Assembly: GCF_002094975.1 (NCBI RefSeq)
Contig: NZ_CP015283.1
Span: forward strand, 1,659,501 to 1,723,500
Source of the DNA: Streptococcus salivarius
GTDB lineage: Bacteria > Bacillota > Bacilli > Lactobacillales > Streptococcaceae
Reading direction: 5' to 3'
DNA: 64,000 nucleotides
The notes under the pieces were generated by a model. That model was not told the DNA's origin. It made no database searches and saw only the letters and a program-made list of their open reading frames with translations. A program made the position numbers and the translations under genes. Shown here in pieces: positions 1-8,610 of this stretch (position 1 is its first letter; the number at the start of each line of letters is the position of its first letter).

Positions 1-377
1 AATTCGATGGAAAGAAAAAAGTTATCTCTATCGTTCCATCAATCGATACTGGTATTTGTTCAACTCAAACACGTACCTTTAACAAGGAATTGTCAGAACT
101 AGATGATACTGTAGTTATTACTATTTCAGTGGACCTACCATTTGCACAAGCTCGTTGGTGTGGTGCTGAAGGACTTGAAAATGCCATCATGCTTTCTGAC
201 TACTATGATAATAGTTTCGGTAAAGACTATGGTGTCCTTATTGAAGAATGGCACTTGTTAGCGCGTGCAGTATTAGTGGCAGACGCTGACAACAAGATTA
301 CTTATGTCGAATATTTGGACAATATCAATACTGATCCAAACTATGAAGCGGCAGTAGCAGCAGTTAAAAGCTTATAA
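1..377 (+). CDS. tpx: Thiol peroxidase Tpx, 5'-truncated by the window edge
   Basis: The open frame runs in from the window edge (codons start at base 3) and ends at TAA 375-377; about 124 C-terminal residues are visible, so a little under a quarter of a typical protein of about 165 residues is missing. Tpx is a cytosolic atypical 2-Cys peroxiredoxin that reduces peroxides with thioredoxin. The peroxidatic cysteine is visible in [15 protein letters not shown] and the resolving cysteine in ARWCGAEGL, both at the family positions. The C-terminal part ([20 protein letters not shown]) is also typical. A weak terminator follows at once, so this is probably the last gene of its transcript. Confidence 0.95.
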   Translation, partial: FDGKKKVISIVPSIDTGICSTQTRTFNKELSELDDTVVITISVDLPFAQARWCGAEGLENAIMLSDYYDNSFGKDYGVLIEEWHLLARAVLVADADNKITYVEYLDNINTDPNYEAAVAAVKSL

Positions 378-407
378 AAAGGGGCCCCGGTCTCTTTTTT
401 ATTTTGC
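374..407 (+). terminator. Weak intrinsic terminator after tpx
   Basis: AAAAAGGGG can pair with TCTCTTTTT through two G-U pairs around a CCCCGG loop, followed by a T-rich run. It sits directly at the tpx stop codon. Confidence 0.5.
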
Positions 408-425
408 CTTTCTTACAGTTTTTAC

Positions 426-478
426 TTGCAAAAGTATTAGCTTCTTGCTATTATTGTATAGCAATACTCAATACGGAT
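426..478 (+). promoter_or_regulatory. Promoter of the HsdS-like gene with nested inverted repeats
   Basis: TTGCAA (426-431) and TATTAT (449-454) are 17 bp apart. The -10 lies within the inverted repeat TTGCTA...TAGCAA, itself inside a longer imperfect one (AGTATT...AATACT, 433-478). The dyads could be an operator, but no regulator is apparent. Confidence 0.55.
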
Positions 479-502
479 AGTAAAATATAAAAAGGAGATT
501 CA

Positions 503-1123
503 ATGTCTGAAAAAGAAAGACCTCAACTGATTATCGATTACGAAGCTAACACAGACAAACTTGTTCGTTTAGGCGATGTTGTCGATCAATTTAAAGGAAA
601 AGCTGTCCCTGCTAAGGCAGAACCTGGCGAATTCGCTGTCATTAATCTATCGGATATGACACCCAACGGCATTGCTTACGATGACCTAAAAACATTTTCT
701 GAGGAACGCCGCAAACTTTTACGCTTTCTCTTAGAAGATGGAGATGTGCTTATTGCATCTAAGGGAACTGTTCAAAAAGTTGCCGTTTTCGAAGATCAGG
801 GCAAGCGTGAAGTTGTTGCCTCATCCAATATTACAGTATTACGACCTAAGGAAAAACTCCGTGGTTTCTACATAAAGTTCTTCCTTGAGACCGAAATTGG
901 TCGGGCCTATTTAGATTATGCTGATAAGGGAAAGGCTGTCCTCAATTTATCGACAGCTGACCTCTTGGACATCAAAATTCCTGAGATACCGATTGTTAAG
1001 CAAGATTACCAAATTGCGGCCTATCTACGTGGGCGTGCCGATTTCCACCGTAAGATGGTTCGTGCAGAGCAAGAGTGGGAAAATATCCAACACAATGTTA
1101 CAGAAGCTCTATTTGGAAATTAA
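503..1123 (+). CDS. Solitary half-length type I restriction S-subunit-like protein
   Basis: A 206-residue protein resembling one half of a HsdS specificity subunit. Residues about 15-150 look like a target-recognition domain, beginning VRLGDVVDQFKGKAV and containing LLEDGDVLIASKGTVQKVAVF and the ASSNITVLRP turn. The end (LSTADLLDIKIPEIPIVKQDYQIAAYLRGRADFHRKMVRAEQEWENI) resembles the conserved LxxIxIPxPxxxxQ edge followed by a helical spacer. A full HsdS has two such domains in about 400 residues. No hsdM or hsdR lies in the window, so it cannot form a restriction system from visible parts. It has its own promoter, an AAAAGGAG ribosome site and a terminator, so it is monocistronic. Its role is unknown: it could act with a remote methylase, or be a recruited DNA-binding or other protein. 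Confidence 0.7.
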   Translation: MSEKERPQLIIDYEANTDKLVRLGDVVDQFKGKAVPAKAEPGEFAVINLSDMTPNGIAYDDLKTFSEERRKLLRFLLEDGDVLIASKGTVQKVAVFEDQGKREVVASSNITVLRPKEKLRGFYIKFFLETEIGRAYLDYADKGKAVLNLSTADLLDIKIPEIPIVKQDYQIAAYLRGRADFHRKMVRAEQEWENIQHNVTEALFGN

Positions 1124-1125
1124 CC

Positions 1126-1163
1126 AAAAGCCAGCAAACTAGGATTTGTTGGTCTTTTTTTAT
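1126..1163 (+). terminator. Intrinsic terminator after the HsdS-like gene
   Basis: Stem AGCCAGCAAA / TTTGTTGGTC (G-U pairs included) with a 6-nt loop, followed by seven T. Confidence 0.8.
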
Positions 1164-1173
1164 TATTCTCGTG

Positions 1174-1179
1174 TATAAT
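1174..1179 (+). promoter_or_regulatory. -10 box upstream of the DUF1858 gene
   Basis: TATAAT preceded directly by TG, about 32 bp before the start codon. No good -35 is visible. The ribosome site AGGAGG follows at about 1200. Confidence 0.5.
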
Positions 1180-1211
1180 GGTAGTAGTAAATATGTTATT
1201 AGGAGGTCATT

Positions 1212-1445
1212 ATGACTACCAACACCATAGATTTATCACAACCAGTCGCAACAATCATAAAAGAGCATCCAGAAGTTAAGGATTTACTGATTAGCCTTGG
1301 TTTTAAGCCCTTGTCTAACCCAGCTATGCTAAATACTGTCGGTAAGGTGACCAGTCTAAAAGCTGGCTCTAAGTTAGCTAATATTCCCCTAGATAAGATC
1401 AAGCAAACCTTACTATCCAATGGTTATGATGTCATCGGAGACTAA
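1212..1445 (+). CDS. DUF1858-domain small protein
   Basis: A 77-residue cytosolic protein preceded by AGGAGG at about 1200. It matches the DUF1858 pattern: IDLSQPVATIIKEHPEVKDLLISLGFKPLSNPAMLNTVGKVTSLKAGSKLANIPLDKI, a compact helical domain usually found in anaerobe and redox-related proteins. It has only one domain and lacks the cysteine seen in some relatives. Its stop lies 1 bp before the start of the next gene (DUF438/hemerythrin/PAS), and that gene's Shine-Dalgarno is inside this one's last codons, so the two are probably translationally coupled and functionally linked. Similar pairs are often discussed with nitrosative stress or Fe-S repair. The precise role is not known. Confidence 0.85.
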   Translation: MTTNTIDLSQPVATIIKEHPEVKDLLISLGFKPLSNPAMLNTVGKVTSLKAGSKLANIPLDKIKQTLLSNGYDVIGD

Positions 1446-1446
1446 T

Positions 1447-2793
1447 ATGGAAAACAATCGTATTCAAATACTCAAAGAAATTCTCCTAGATTTACACCAT
1501 GGAGCCAGTCCTGAGAGTGTTCAAGAGCGCTTCAATCAACACTTCAAGGGAGTATCTGCCCTTGAAATCTCTATGATGGAGCATGAATTGATGTCATCTG
1601 AAGATGGGGTTACCTTTGAAGATGTTATGAGCCTTTGTAATGTCCATGCTAACCTCTTTAAAGGAGCTATTGCTGATGTGGAAGTGGCAGACGCTGATCA
1701 AGAGGGTCACCCTGTCTATGTCTTTAAACAAGAGAATTTAGCCCTACGTTCAGCTATTCTCCGTATCCGACGTATCATAGAAAATATCAGTAAGCCTGAA
1801 AATGAAGACTTTAAATCTGACCTAGTCAATGGACTTAAACATCAGATGTCTTTATTGGGACAATTCCATAACCATTACACACGTAAAGAAAAGCTCTTCT
1901 TTCCAATAATGGAGCGTTATGGTCATGATTCTCCTCCAAAGGTTATGTGGGGAGTAGACGATGATATCCGAAAACTTTTTAGAGCGGCAGAAGCTAAACT
2001 AAAAGAACTTCCAGATGCTGATTTAGAAGAATTTTCAAAGTCCTTTGAAGCTTTCTCAGAAGAATTTGAAGCCATGATTTTCAAGGAAGAAGCTATCTTA
2101 CTTATGATTCTGCTTGAAACCTTCACGCAGGATGATTGGCTTTCAATTGCCGAAGAAAGTGATGCCTATGGCTATGCAATTATAAAACCTACAGCCGTCT
2201 GGAAACCTAAGCGTGAGCGTTTTAAGAAAGACAATACGGAAACATCGCAAGAACAGTCAGGTCTGAGCACTGACGCACATACGGGCAATACCCGAATTAT
2301 TGAAACCCCAGAAGGGCAATTCACCATCAGCTTCACCCCAAAACCAAAAACTGAAACTGTCGTAGATAGAGAAACAACGCAACCTTTTGGCAATGGTTAT
2401 CTTTCTGTGGAGCAGGCCAATCTTATTCTAAATCATCTCCCTTTGGAAATTACTTTCGTCAATAAAGACGATATTTTCCAATACTATAATGATAATGTTC
2501 CTGCCAATGAAATGGTTTTTAAACGAACACCTAGCCAAATTGGACGAAACGTTGAACTTTGTCATCCGCCAAAAGTGCTTGATAAGGTCAAGAAAATCTT
2601 TGAATTACTAAGGAGTGGAGAGCGTGACCAAGTTCCAATGTGGTTCAAATCTGAACGTTTAGGAAAATTCGTCTATGTTACCTATGCAGCTGTTAGAGAT
2701 GACAAGGGAGACTTTCAGGGCGTCTTAGAGTATGTGCAAGATATTAAACCTTTCTTTGAACTGGAAAGCGATCTTAAAAGAGATATTGATTAA
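1447..2793 (+). CDS. DUF438 / hemerythrin-like / PAS-domain protein
   Basis: A 448-residue cytosolic protein. I chose ATG 1447 because GGAG lies 6 bp before it and the upstream ATGs are inside the preceding gene. Domains in order: DUF438 (about 5-75, LKEILLDLHHGASPESVQERF), a hemerythrin HHE-like helical bundle (about 100-220) with likely metal ligands in HQMSLLGQFHNHYTRKEKLFFPIMER and in the later FKEEAILLMILLE helix, a variable linker, and a PAS domain (about 320-440, LSVEQANLILNHLPLEITFVNKDD). The layout suggests a di-iron or haem/redox sensor for oxygen or NO, not a kinase: no HATPase or output domain is present. Related HHE proteins (ScdA/RIC) repair Fe-S clusters. It is co-transcribed with the DUF1858 gene. 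Function is inferred from architecture only. Confidence 0.85.
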   Translation: MENNRIQILKEILLDLHHGASPESVQERFNQHFKGVSALEISMMEHELMSSEDGVTFEDVMSLCNVHANLFKGAIADVEVADADQEGHPVYVFKQENLALRSAILRIRRIIENISKPENEDFKSDLVNGLKHQMSLLGQFHNHYTRKEKLFFPIMERYGHDSPPKVMWGVDDDIRKLFRAAEAKLKELPDADLEEFSKSFEAFSEEFEAMIFKEEAILLMILLETFTQDDWLSIAEESDAYGYAIIKPTAVWKPKRERFKKDNTETSQEQSGLSTDAHTGNTRIIETPEGQFTISFTPKPKTETVVDRETTQPFGNGYLSVEQANLILNHLPLEITFVNKDDIFQYYNDNVPANEMVFKRTPSQIGRNVELCHPPKVLDKVKKIFELLRSGERDQVPMWFKSERLGKFVYVTYAAVRDDKGDFQGVLEYVQDIKPFFELESDLKRDID

Positions 2794-2833
2794 AAAGCTA
2801 GTAGTCCTGCGACTGCTTATGACTATAATCCGT

Positions 2834-2865
2834 AAGAGGTTAGAGACTTTGCTCTCTGCCTCTTT
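2834..2865 (+). terminator. Probable terminator after the DUF438/PAS gene
   Basis: AAGAGGTTAGAG pairs imperfectly with CTCTCTGCCTCTT. The T-tract is short, so efficiency is doubtful. Confidence 0.45.
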
Positions 2866-2896
2866 ATGTTTCTACCTAGCTCTTTAGGATTGCTTT

Positions 2897-2905
2897 TGAT
2901 ATAAT
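2897..2905 (+). promoter_or_regulatory. Extended -10 promoter of truB
   Basis: TGATATAAT is a perfect TGnTATAAT. It ends 7 bp before the truB ATG, so the predicted transcript starts at or next to the start codon. No Shine-Dalgarno is present between them. Confidence 0.7.
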
Positions 2906-2912
2906 TAAAAGT

Positions 2913-3794
2913 ATGATTTCAGGAATTATTAATCTAAAAAAAGAGGCTGGAATGACCAGTCATGATGCTGTATTTAAACTACGCAAAATATTACAAGAGA
3001 AAAAAATCGGACATGGTGGTACCCTTGATCCAGATGTTACTGGTGTCCTACCTATAGCAGTTGGAAAAGCGACTCGTGTCATTGAATACATGACTGAAGC
3101 AGGGAAGGTCTACGAAGGAGAAATTACCATTGGCTTTTCGACAACTACCGAGGATGCTAGTGGAGAAATCGTCCAAATAACTCCAGTAACAGAGCTTGAT
3201 GAAGAAGCCGTTGACAAGGCAATGGCAAGTTTTGAGGGAGAAATCACACAAATTCCCCCTATGTACTCAGCAGTTAAGGTCAACGGAAAGAAACTTTATG
3301 AGTACGCACGCGCTGGAGAAGAAGTAGAACGTCCACAACGTCAAGTGACCATTACCGAATTTGTCCGTACCTCACCCATCGAGCTAGAAAACGACACTGC
3401 GAGATTCACCTTCCGTGTTGCTTGTAGCAAGGGAACTTATGTCCGTACCTTATCTGTTGATTTGGGTGCTAAACTCGGCTACGCGAGTCATATGTCTGCT
3501 CTTCGTCGAACAGCCTCAGCTGGTCTAACCTTAGATAAGGCACTAACACTCTCACAAATTTCAGAAATGGTAGAAGCAGGGGATACGTCCTTCCTCCTTC
3601 CTATCGAATTTGGTGTTCAGGATCTGCCAACAGTACAAGTCACTGAAGATGATGCTAAAGAAATCTCATTTGGTCGCTTTATTGCTATTGATAGCCAAGA
3701 ACCCTTGGTTGCGGCCTTTTTAGAAGACAAAGTTCTAGCCATCATGGAAAAGCGAAATCAAGTTTATAAACCTAGAAAAGTATTAAGTCAATGA
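2913..3794 (+). CDS. truB: tRNA pseudouridine(55) synthase TruB
   Basis: A 293-residue enzyme that converts U55 of tRNA to pseudouridine in the T-loop. The N-terminus [21 protein letters not shown] and the catalytic segment [23 protein letters not shown], whose DPD contains the nucleophilic aspartate, are diagnostic. [21 protein letters not shown] and [15 protein letters not shown] are further family motifs. The length is normal. The start fits known streptococcal TruB N-termini, yet no ribosome-binding site precedes it and the -10 box is only 7 bp away, so translation may be leaderless. The stop overlaps the ribF start by 4 bp (ATGA), giving the common streptococcal truB-ribF operon. Confidence 0.97.
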   Translation: MISGIINLKKEAGMTSHDAVFKLRKILQEKKIGHGGTLDPDVTGVLPIAVGKATRVIEYMTEAGKVYEGEITIGFSTTTEDASGEIVQITPVTELDEEAVDKAMASFEGEITQIPPMYSAVKVNGKKLYEYARAGEEVERPQRQVTITEFVRTSPIELENDTARFTFRVACSKGTYVRTLSVDLGAKLGYASHMSALRRTASAGLTLDKALTLSQISEMVEAGDTSFLLPIEFGVQDLPTVQVTEDDAKEISFGRFIAIDSQEPLVAAFLEDKVLAIMEKRNQVYKPRKVLSQ

Positions 3795-4702
3795 AAATAA
3801 CTTCTATTAACGATTATAAAGATATCCATCAGGAAAAGGGTACAGTCCTTGTCTTAGGCTATTTCGATGCGCTTCATCGTGGTCACAAGGTCCTTTTTGA
3901 TAAGGCGCGCCAGATTGCTGATGACAAACAACTTGAAGTAGCTGTCCTTACCTTTAATGAAAGTCCTCAACTGACTTTTCAACGGTATACAGATGATCTC
4001 CTTCTGCATATTACAGCACCTCAAAGGCGTTGTGATCTTTTTGAAGCCTATGGAACAGATCAGCTTTATTTAACAGATTTCAATAGTGATTTTGCCCGAA
4101 CGAGTTCAGATGATTTCATTGCCCGCTATATTAAGCGTTTAAAAGCTCAAGAGGTTGTTGTGGGCTTTGATTACAAGTTTGGCCATCATCGAACAGATGT
4201 GGACTATCTTGCCCGTAATTTTTCTGGTAATGTCCATGTCATTGAAGAGCAACAAAGCGATGGTGAAAAGATTTCGTCAACACGTGTACGTCAATTAATA
4301 CGAGAAGGTAATGTTAAAGAAGCCAATAAACTTCTTGGCCACGAATTCTCGACACGTGGCATCGTGGTACATGGTGATGCCCGTGGACGAACCATTGGTT
4401 TTCCAACTGCTAATTTAGCACCAATCGACAGAACTTTTCTACCTGCTGATGGCGTCTATGTTGCTGATGTGGTGATTGATGGTAAACGCTATCGTTCCAT
4501 GACTAGCCTAGGTAAAAACGTTACCTTTGGGGGAACAGAACTCCGCCTTGAAGCCAATATCTTTGATTTTGAAGGCGATATTTATGGAAAAACAATCGAA
4601 GTTTTTTGGCTAGATTATATCCGTGATATGATTAAGTTCAATAATATAGAGGAACTTTGTGCTCAACTGGAGGCCGATAAAAAAATCGCGGAAAAATTTT
4701 AA
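3791..4702 (+). CDS. ribF: Bifunctional riboflavin kinase / FAD synthetase RibF
   Basis: A 303-residue enzyme that makes FMN from riboflavin and then FAD. The N-terminal nucleotidyltransferase domain shows [20 protein letters not shown], whose HRGH is the HxGH nucleotide site, and [23 protein letters not shown], an ISSTxxR motif. The C-terminal flavokinase domain (about 180-300) shows [11 protein letters not shown], with the PTAN motif. The residues before the HxGH read YFDALHR where most family members have FDGVHLG/R, a modest variation. It overlaps truB by 4 bp and is probably translated by coupling. No FMN riboswitch is seen, and the gene is not near riboflavin biosynthesis genes. Confidence 0.96.
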   Translation: MKITSINDYKDIHQEKGTVLVLGYFDALHRGHKVLFDKARQIADDKQLEVAVLTFNESPQLTFQRYTDDLLLHITAPQRRCDLFEAYGTDQLYLTDFNSDFARTSSDDFIARYIKRLKAQEVVVGFDYKFGHHRTDVDYLARNFSGNVHVIEEQQSDGEKISSTRVRQLIREGNVKEANKLLGHEFSTRGIVVHGDARGRTIGFPTANLAPIDRTFLPADGVYVADVVIDGKRYRSMTSLGKNVTFGGTELRLEANIFDFEGDIYGKTIEVFWLDYIRDMIKFNNIEELCAQLEADKKIAEKF

Positions 4703-4732
4703 GAAAGCGTAGCCAAAACTAATCAAATAATG

Positions 4733-4738
4733 TATAAT
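4733..4738 (+). promoter_or_regulatory. -10 box of the spx operon
   Basis: TATAAT 34 bp before the spx ATG, preceded by TG. A GAAAGGGG-type ribosome site lies at about 4756-4763. No convincing -35 is seen. Confidence 0.55.
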
Positions 4739-4771
4739 GATTAGGAATGTTAAAGTGAAAGGGGTGTTTGC

Positions 4772-5185
4772 ATGGTAACTTTATTTTTATCACCTAGCTG
4801 CACCAGCTGTAGGAAAGCACGAGCTTGGTTGACCAATCATGAAGTTGCTTTTGACGAACACAATATTATCACGAGCCCATTAACTCACGATGAGTTGATG
4901 AAGATTTTGTCTTACACGGAAAATGGTACTGAAGATATCATTTCAACCCGTTCAAAAGTCTTTCAGAAGCTGAATATCGATGTGGATGATTTGACCATCA
5001 AGGAACTCATTCAACTGATTTCTGAATATCCAAATCTTCTTCGTCGACCTATTATTTTGGACAACAAACGCATGCAAATCGGTTTCAACGAAGATGAAAT
5101 TCGTGCCTTTTTGCCTCGTGATTATAGAAAGCAAGAATTGCGTCAAGCGACCATTCGAGCTGAAATTGAGGGTAACAATGACTAA
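4772..5185 (+). CDS. spx: Spx-family transcriptional regulator
   Basis: A 137-residue ArsC-fold protein that binds the RNA polymerase alpha-subunit C-terminal domain and redirects transcription during thiol stress. The redox switch C10-T-S-C13 ([14 protein letters not shown]) is intact. The body ([33 protein letters not shown], then [32 protein letters not shown]) has the RRPI loop and the FLPR segment of Spx proteins, separating it from arsenate reductases. Streptococci usually have two paralogues, and the sequence alone does not say whether this is SpxA1 or SpxA2. Its last 8 bp overlap the UPF0223 gene, so the two are co-translated. The own -10 box indicates independent control from ribF. 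Confidence 0.93.
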   Translation: MVTLFLSPSCTSCRKARAWLTNHEVAFDEHNIITSPLTHDELMKILSYTENGTEDIISTRSKVFQKLNIDVDDLTIKELIQLISEYPNLLRRPIILDNKRMQIGFNEDEIRAFLPRDYRKQELRQATIRAEIEGNND

Positions 5186-5459
5186 AGGAAATTATTCCTA
5201 CCCACTCGATCCATCATGGAGCACTGAGGAAATTACCACAGTGCTTCATTTTTTGAGTCAGGTAGAAAAAGCATACGAGAGCAAGGTTGACCGTGACCAA
5301 CTCTTGCAAGCCTATAAGGCATTTAAAACCGTTGTTCCAGGTAAAGCGCCTGAAAAGCAACTAGACAAGGCCTTTGAAGAAGCTAGCGGTTTTTCAACCT
5401 ATCAAGCTGTCAAAGCTGCTAAAGCAAAAGATAAAGGATTTGTATCACTTGGAAAATAA
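5178..5459 (+). CDS. UPF0223 family protein
   Basis: A 93-residue cytosolic protein beginning [34 protein letters not shown] and containing [35 protein letters not shown], the signature of UPF0223, a small helical family of unknown function confined to Firmicutes. ATG 5178 is chosen because the family N-terminus starts there; it overlaps the spx stop, and GAGGG lies just upstream. The next gene starts inside its last codons. The spx-UPF0223-IMPase order is common in streptococci. No function can be assigned. Confidence 0.9.
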   Translation: MTKGNYSYPLDPSWSTEEITTVLHFLSQVEKAYESKVDRDQLLQAYKAFKTVVPGKAPEKQLDKAFEEASGFSTYQAVKAAKAKDKGFVSLGK

Positions 5460-6216
5460 ACTGATTTTCGCCAAAGAAATCATCAAAGAAGCTGGTGCTT
5501 TTATTAAAGAAAGTTTAAGTAAAACAATCACGGTCGAAGAAAAGACAGCTTTTGATGATTTAGTCACTAATATTGACAAACAGACACAAGATTTACTCGT
5601 GGCACGTATTAAATCTGCCTTCCCTTCAGACAATATTTTCGCTGAAGAAAATGGCTTGGTGCATAATATCAAGGATGGAAACGTCTGGGTCTTGGATCCA
5701 ATTGATGGAACGGTCAATTTCATTGTCCAACAAGATAATTTTTGTGTGATGATTGCCTACTATGAAGAGGGGCAAGGAAAATTTGGTCTCATTTATAACG
5801 TCATGGCTGATCAACTTTTCTATGGTGGTGGCCAGTTTGATGTATATTGTAATGACAAATTGCTTCCAGCCTATAAAAGTCGACCTTTAGACCGGTGCCT
5901 AGTCGCTAGCAATGGAGCTATGTATGCTAAAAATTTTCACGGCTTAAAAGACCTTATTGATAAGACCTTGGGCGTTCGTGTCTACGGTGGTGCTGGTTTA
6001 AGCATGTCAAAAGTCCTATCTGGTCAAATTTTAGCTTACTTTTCAGTAATTTACCCATGGGACTATGCCGCAGCAAGTATTATGGGAGAAAAATTGGGTT
6101 ATCACCTTGAGACCATTACTGGAGAACCACTGGATTATTCTAGTCGTCAAGCTGTGATGCTTGTCCCTAAAGACAGACTTGAAGAAATCAAGCATATTAT
6201 GGGCTCAGAAAATTAA
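5449..6216 (+). CDS. Inositol monophosphatase family protein (SuhB-like)
   Basis: About 255 residues with a TTG start at 5449: AAAGGA lies 10 bp upstream, and the sequence [23 protein letters not shown] aligns with family N-termini, whereas the longer frame runs through the previous gene. The family hydrolyses sugar or inositol phosphates, or bisphosphorylated nucleotides, using Mg2+. Metal motifs are intact: EENG (about 64-67), [12 protein letters not shown] (DPIDGT box) and [16 protein letters not shown] (WDxAA box). Substrate specificity cannot be read from the sequence. It overlaps the UPF0223 stop by 11 bp and is the last gene of the spx unit. Confidence 0.9.
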   Translation: MENKLIFAKEIIKEAGAFIKESLSKTITVEEKTAFDDLVTNIDKQTQDLLVARIKSAFPSDNIFAEENGLVHNIKDGNVWVLDPIDGTVNFIVQQDNFCVMIAYYEEGQGKFGLIYNVMADQLFYGGGQFDVYCNDKLLPAYKSRPLDRCLVASNGAMYAKNFHGLKDLIDKTLGVRVYGGAGLSMSKVLSGQILAYFSVIYPWDYAAASIMGEKLGYHLETITGEPLDYSSRQAVMLVPKDRLEEIKHIMGSEN

Positions 6217-6234
6217 TTTGAAACATAAAACCAT

Positions 6235-6281
6235 ACTGGACAAATCAGAACAGCAAGTTCTCTTGGTTAGTCCAGTTTTTT
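6235..6281 (+). terminator. Terminator after the IMPase gene
   Basis: Perfect 7-bp stem ACTGGAC / GTCCAGT with a further short helix (GAAC/GTTC) inside, followed by six T. It ends 15 bp before the next start codon, so it is also part of the rsmF leader. Confidence 0.8.
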
Positions 6282-6296
6282 GATAGAAAGGAAACT

Positions 6297-7607
6297 ATGC
6301 AATTTCCATCAGACTTTATAGAAAAATATAATAACCTCCTTAGAGATGAAGCTGAGGACTTCTTTGCATCTTTTGATCAAGAAGCCGTATCCGCCTACCG
6401 CACCAACCCTTTGAAAAAGCAACAGAAGGACTTTCCTGATGCTATCCCTGAAACACCTTGGGGCCATTACGGTAAAATTTCCGGAAAATCTGCCGATCAT
6501 GCAACTGGTTTGGTATATTCTCAGGAACCAGCTGCTCAAATGGTTGCTCAAGTAGCAGCTCCTGCCAAGAGAAGTCGTGTCTTAGACTTGGCAGCTGCTC
6601 CAGGCGGAAAGTCTACTCATCTTCTTAGTTACCTAGATAATACAGGACTGTTGGTCAGCAATGAAATCAATCCAAAGCGTAGCAAAATTCTGGTTGAAAA
6701 CATTGAGCGTTTTGGAGCGAGAAATGTTATTGTGACAAACACGTCAGCTGATAAACTAGCCAAAGTTTTCAAAAATTATTTTGATACGATTGTCTTTGAT
6801 GGACCCTGTTCTGGCGAAGGAATGTTCCGTAAGGACCCTGATGCAATCCAATATTGGCATAAGGAGTATCCTAGTGAACTGGCACAATTGCAGAAGGATA
6901 TCTTGTCAGACGGTTTGAAGATGCTCGCTCCTGGTGGTCAATTGATCTACTCAACTTGTACCTGGTCTCCTGAGGAAAACGAAGGGGTTGTCGCTTGGAT
7001 TTTAGAAAATTATCCTGATCTCGAATTGGTGGAAATCCCTAAATGGAACGGCATGAAAGGTGGGATTGATTTTCCAGAAACAGCTCGAATGTATCCGCAC
7101 CATTTCAAAGGTGAAGGTCAGTTTGTGGCAAAATTCCAGGATAAGCGCGTGGCTGAGCAGGCACGTATCAAAGAGGGAAAATCTAACCTAAACAAGGAGC
7201 AGAAGCAACTCTGGGAAGATTTTGCAAAAAAACACCTTAAGACTCGTCTAGATGGTTTACTCCAAGTTTTTGGGGACAATCTCTATCTGCTTCCTAAGGG
7301 ACTTCCAGACCTATCTAAAGTTAAAATCGCTCGTAATGGACTGCATCTTGGTGTCTTTAAGAAAAAACGTTTTGAACCAAGTTTTGCTCTTGGAATTGCG
7401 TTAACCTCAGATGAAGTTGTTTCAAGTATAGAGCTAATTCAAGACCAGTTTGCCCAATACGTTTCTGGTAATGTGGTCACTCTAGATCAAGCGCAACCAA
7501 ACGGTTGGTATCAGCTTTTAGTGGATGGCAATGGATTTGGATTTGCCAAAATCGTTGGAAACACGGTTAAAAACTACTATCCTAAGGGATTGAGATTCCA
7601 TGTATAA
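6297..7607 (+). CDS. rsmF: 16S rRNA m5C methyltransferase, RsmF/YebU family
   Basis: A 436-residue SAM-dependent RNA cytosine-5 methyltransferase of the NOL1/NOP2/Sun family. The SAM site is VLDLAAAPGGKSTHLLSYLDN (about 98-118). FDGPCSGEGMFRKDPDA carries the first catalytic cysteine (motif IV, PCSGEG), and LIYSTCTWSPEENEGVV the second (TCT, motif VI). The C-terminal part (about 300-436) is the RNA-binding extension with NGWYQLLVDGNGFGFAKIVGN and KNYYPKGLRF. Start ATG 6297 follows AAAGGAAACT. It is monocistronic between the preceding terminator and the pst promoter. The exact target cytosine is inferred from family membership. Confidence 0.92.
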   Translation: MQFPSDFIEKYNNLLRDEAEDFFASFDQEAVSAYRTNPLKKQQKDFPDAIPETPWGHYGKISGKSADHATGLVYSQEPAAQMVAQVAAPAKRSRVLDLAAAPGGKSTHLLSYLDNTGLLVSNEINPKRSKILVENIERFGARNVIVTNTSADKLAKVFKNYFDTIVFDGPCSGEGMFRKDPDAIQYWHKEYPSELAQLQKDILSDGLKMLAPGGQLIYSTCTWSPEENEGVVAWILENYPDLELVEIPKWNGMKGGIDFPETARMYPHHFKGEGQFVAKFQDKRVAEQARIKEGKSNLNKEQKQLWEDFAKKHLKTRLDGLLQVFGDNLYLLPKGLPDLSKVKIARNGLHLGVFKKKRFEPSFALGIALTSDEVVSSIELIQDQFAQYVSGNVVTLDQAQPNGWYQLLVDGNGFGFAKIVGNTVKNYYPKGLRFHV

Positions 7608-7622
7608 GGGCCTGTAATCAAA

Positions 7623-7659
7623 CTTTAATATGACTTAATTATCTTATACTTGGTATAAT
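7623..7659 (+). promoter_or_regulatory. pst operon promoter with Pho-box-like direct repeats
   Basis: Extended -10 TGGTATAAT at 7651-7659. Just upstream are two 11-bp direct repeats, CTTTAATATGA (7623-7633) and CTTAATTATCT (7634-7644), in the place of a -35. This is the usual arrangement of a PhoB/PhoP/PnpR-type activator site; identification as a Pho box is inference. Confidence 0.5.
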
Positions 7660-7732
7660 TAGATAGATGTCTTTTTACAGCATATATATAAGACACTTTC
7701 TTACTTAAGTTACAAAATGTCGGAGGACAAAA

Positions 7733-8608
7733 ATGAAAAAAACAAAAGTCCTTGCAGTGATTATGTCACTGGCAATGGCCATGCTAGTCTTAACTGGCTG
7801 TGCCTCTTGGATTGACCGTGGCCAGTCCATTACAGCAGTTGGTTCTACGGCCCTTCAACCCTTAGTGGAGGCGGCAGCAGATGGGTTCGCTGAAAAGAAC
7901 CCTGAGAATATCGTTAACGTCCAAGGTGGCGGTTCTGGTACTGGACTTTCTCAGGTACAATCCGGTGCCGTTCAAATTGGTAACAGTGACCTTTTTGCCG
8001 AGGAAAAATCTGGAATCGATGCCAGTAAGCTTGTTGACTATCAAGTTGCCGTTGCTGGAATTGCAGTGATTACAAACAAGGAAGTTTCCGTAGATAACTT
8101 GACAAGCGAACAACTTCGCAAGATTTTCACTGGGGACATCACAAACTGGAAACAGCTTGGTGGTAAAGACCTAGAGATTACTATTATTAACCGTGCAGCT
8201 AGCTCAGGATCACGCGCAACTTTCGATGCAGTGATTATGGACGGCAAATCGCCAATCCGTACCCAAGAGCAAGATTCTAATGGTATGGTTAAGTCAATCG
8301 TTGCTCAGACACCAGGTGCTATTTCATACCTGTCATTTGCTTACCTTGATGATTCTGTTAAAACATTGAAGTTAAATGGATTTGAACCAAAAGCTGAAAA
8401 TGTTGCAACTAACGATTGGCCTATTTGGTCTTACGAGCATATGTATACCAAGGGAAAACCAGATAGCTATACCAAACAATTCTTAGATTACATGATGAGC
8501 GACGAAGTCCAAGAAAACGTCGTCGCAAAAATGGGTTACATTTCCATCCATAGCATGAAAGTTACAAAGGATGCTGATGGTAAAGTCTCAAAGAAGAGTG
8601 AGGAGTAA
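7733..8608 (+). CDS. pstS: Phosphate ABC transporter substrate-binding lipoprotein PstS
   Basis: A 291-residue lipoprotein that captures orthophosphate outside the membrane. A signal peptide with lipobox LTGC (Cys23) is followed by [20 protein letters not shown] and [25 protein letters not shown], the phosphate-binding GGGSGTG and GxSD loops. [12 protein letters not shown] and [14 protein letters not shown] are other PstS motifs. A strong GGAGG lies upstream. It is the first gene of a six-gene operon (2 bp to pstC) behind a promoter with Pho-box-like repeats, so induction by phosphate starvation is likely. Confidence 0.96.
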   Translation: MKKTKVLAVIMSLAMAMLVLTGCASWIDRGQSITAVGSTALQPLVEAAADGFAEKNPENIVNVQGGGSGTGLSQVQSGAVQIGNSDLFAEEKSGIDASKLVDYQVAVAGIAVITNKEVSVDNLTSEQLRKIFTGDITNWKQLGGKDLEITIINRAASSGSRATFDAVIMDGKSPIRTQEQDSNGMVKSIVAQTPGAISYLSFAYLDDSVKTLKLNGFEPKAENVATNDWPIWSYEHMYTKGKPDSYTKQFLDYMMSDEVQENVVAKMGYISIHSMKVTKDADGKVSKKSEE

Positions 8609-8610
8609 GC

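Noticed and set aside
503-1123. A type I restriction-modification system
   Set aside because: Only a half S subunit is present; no methylase or endonuclease gene lies within the window.
4772-5185. Arsenate reductase ArsC
   Set aside because: CxxC and RRPI/FLPR layout is that of Spx; no ars genes nearby.
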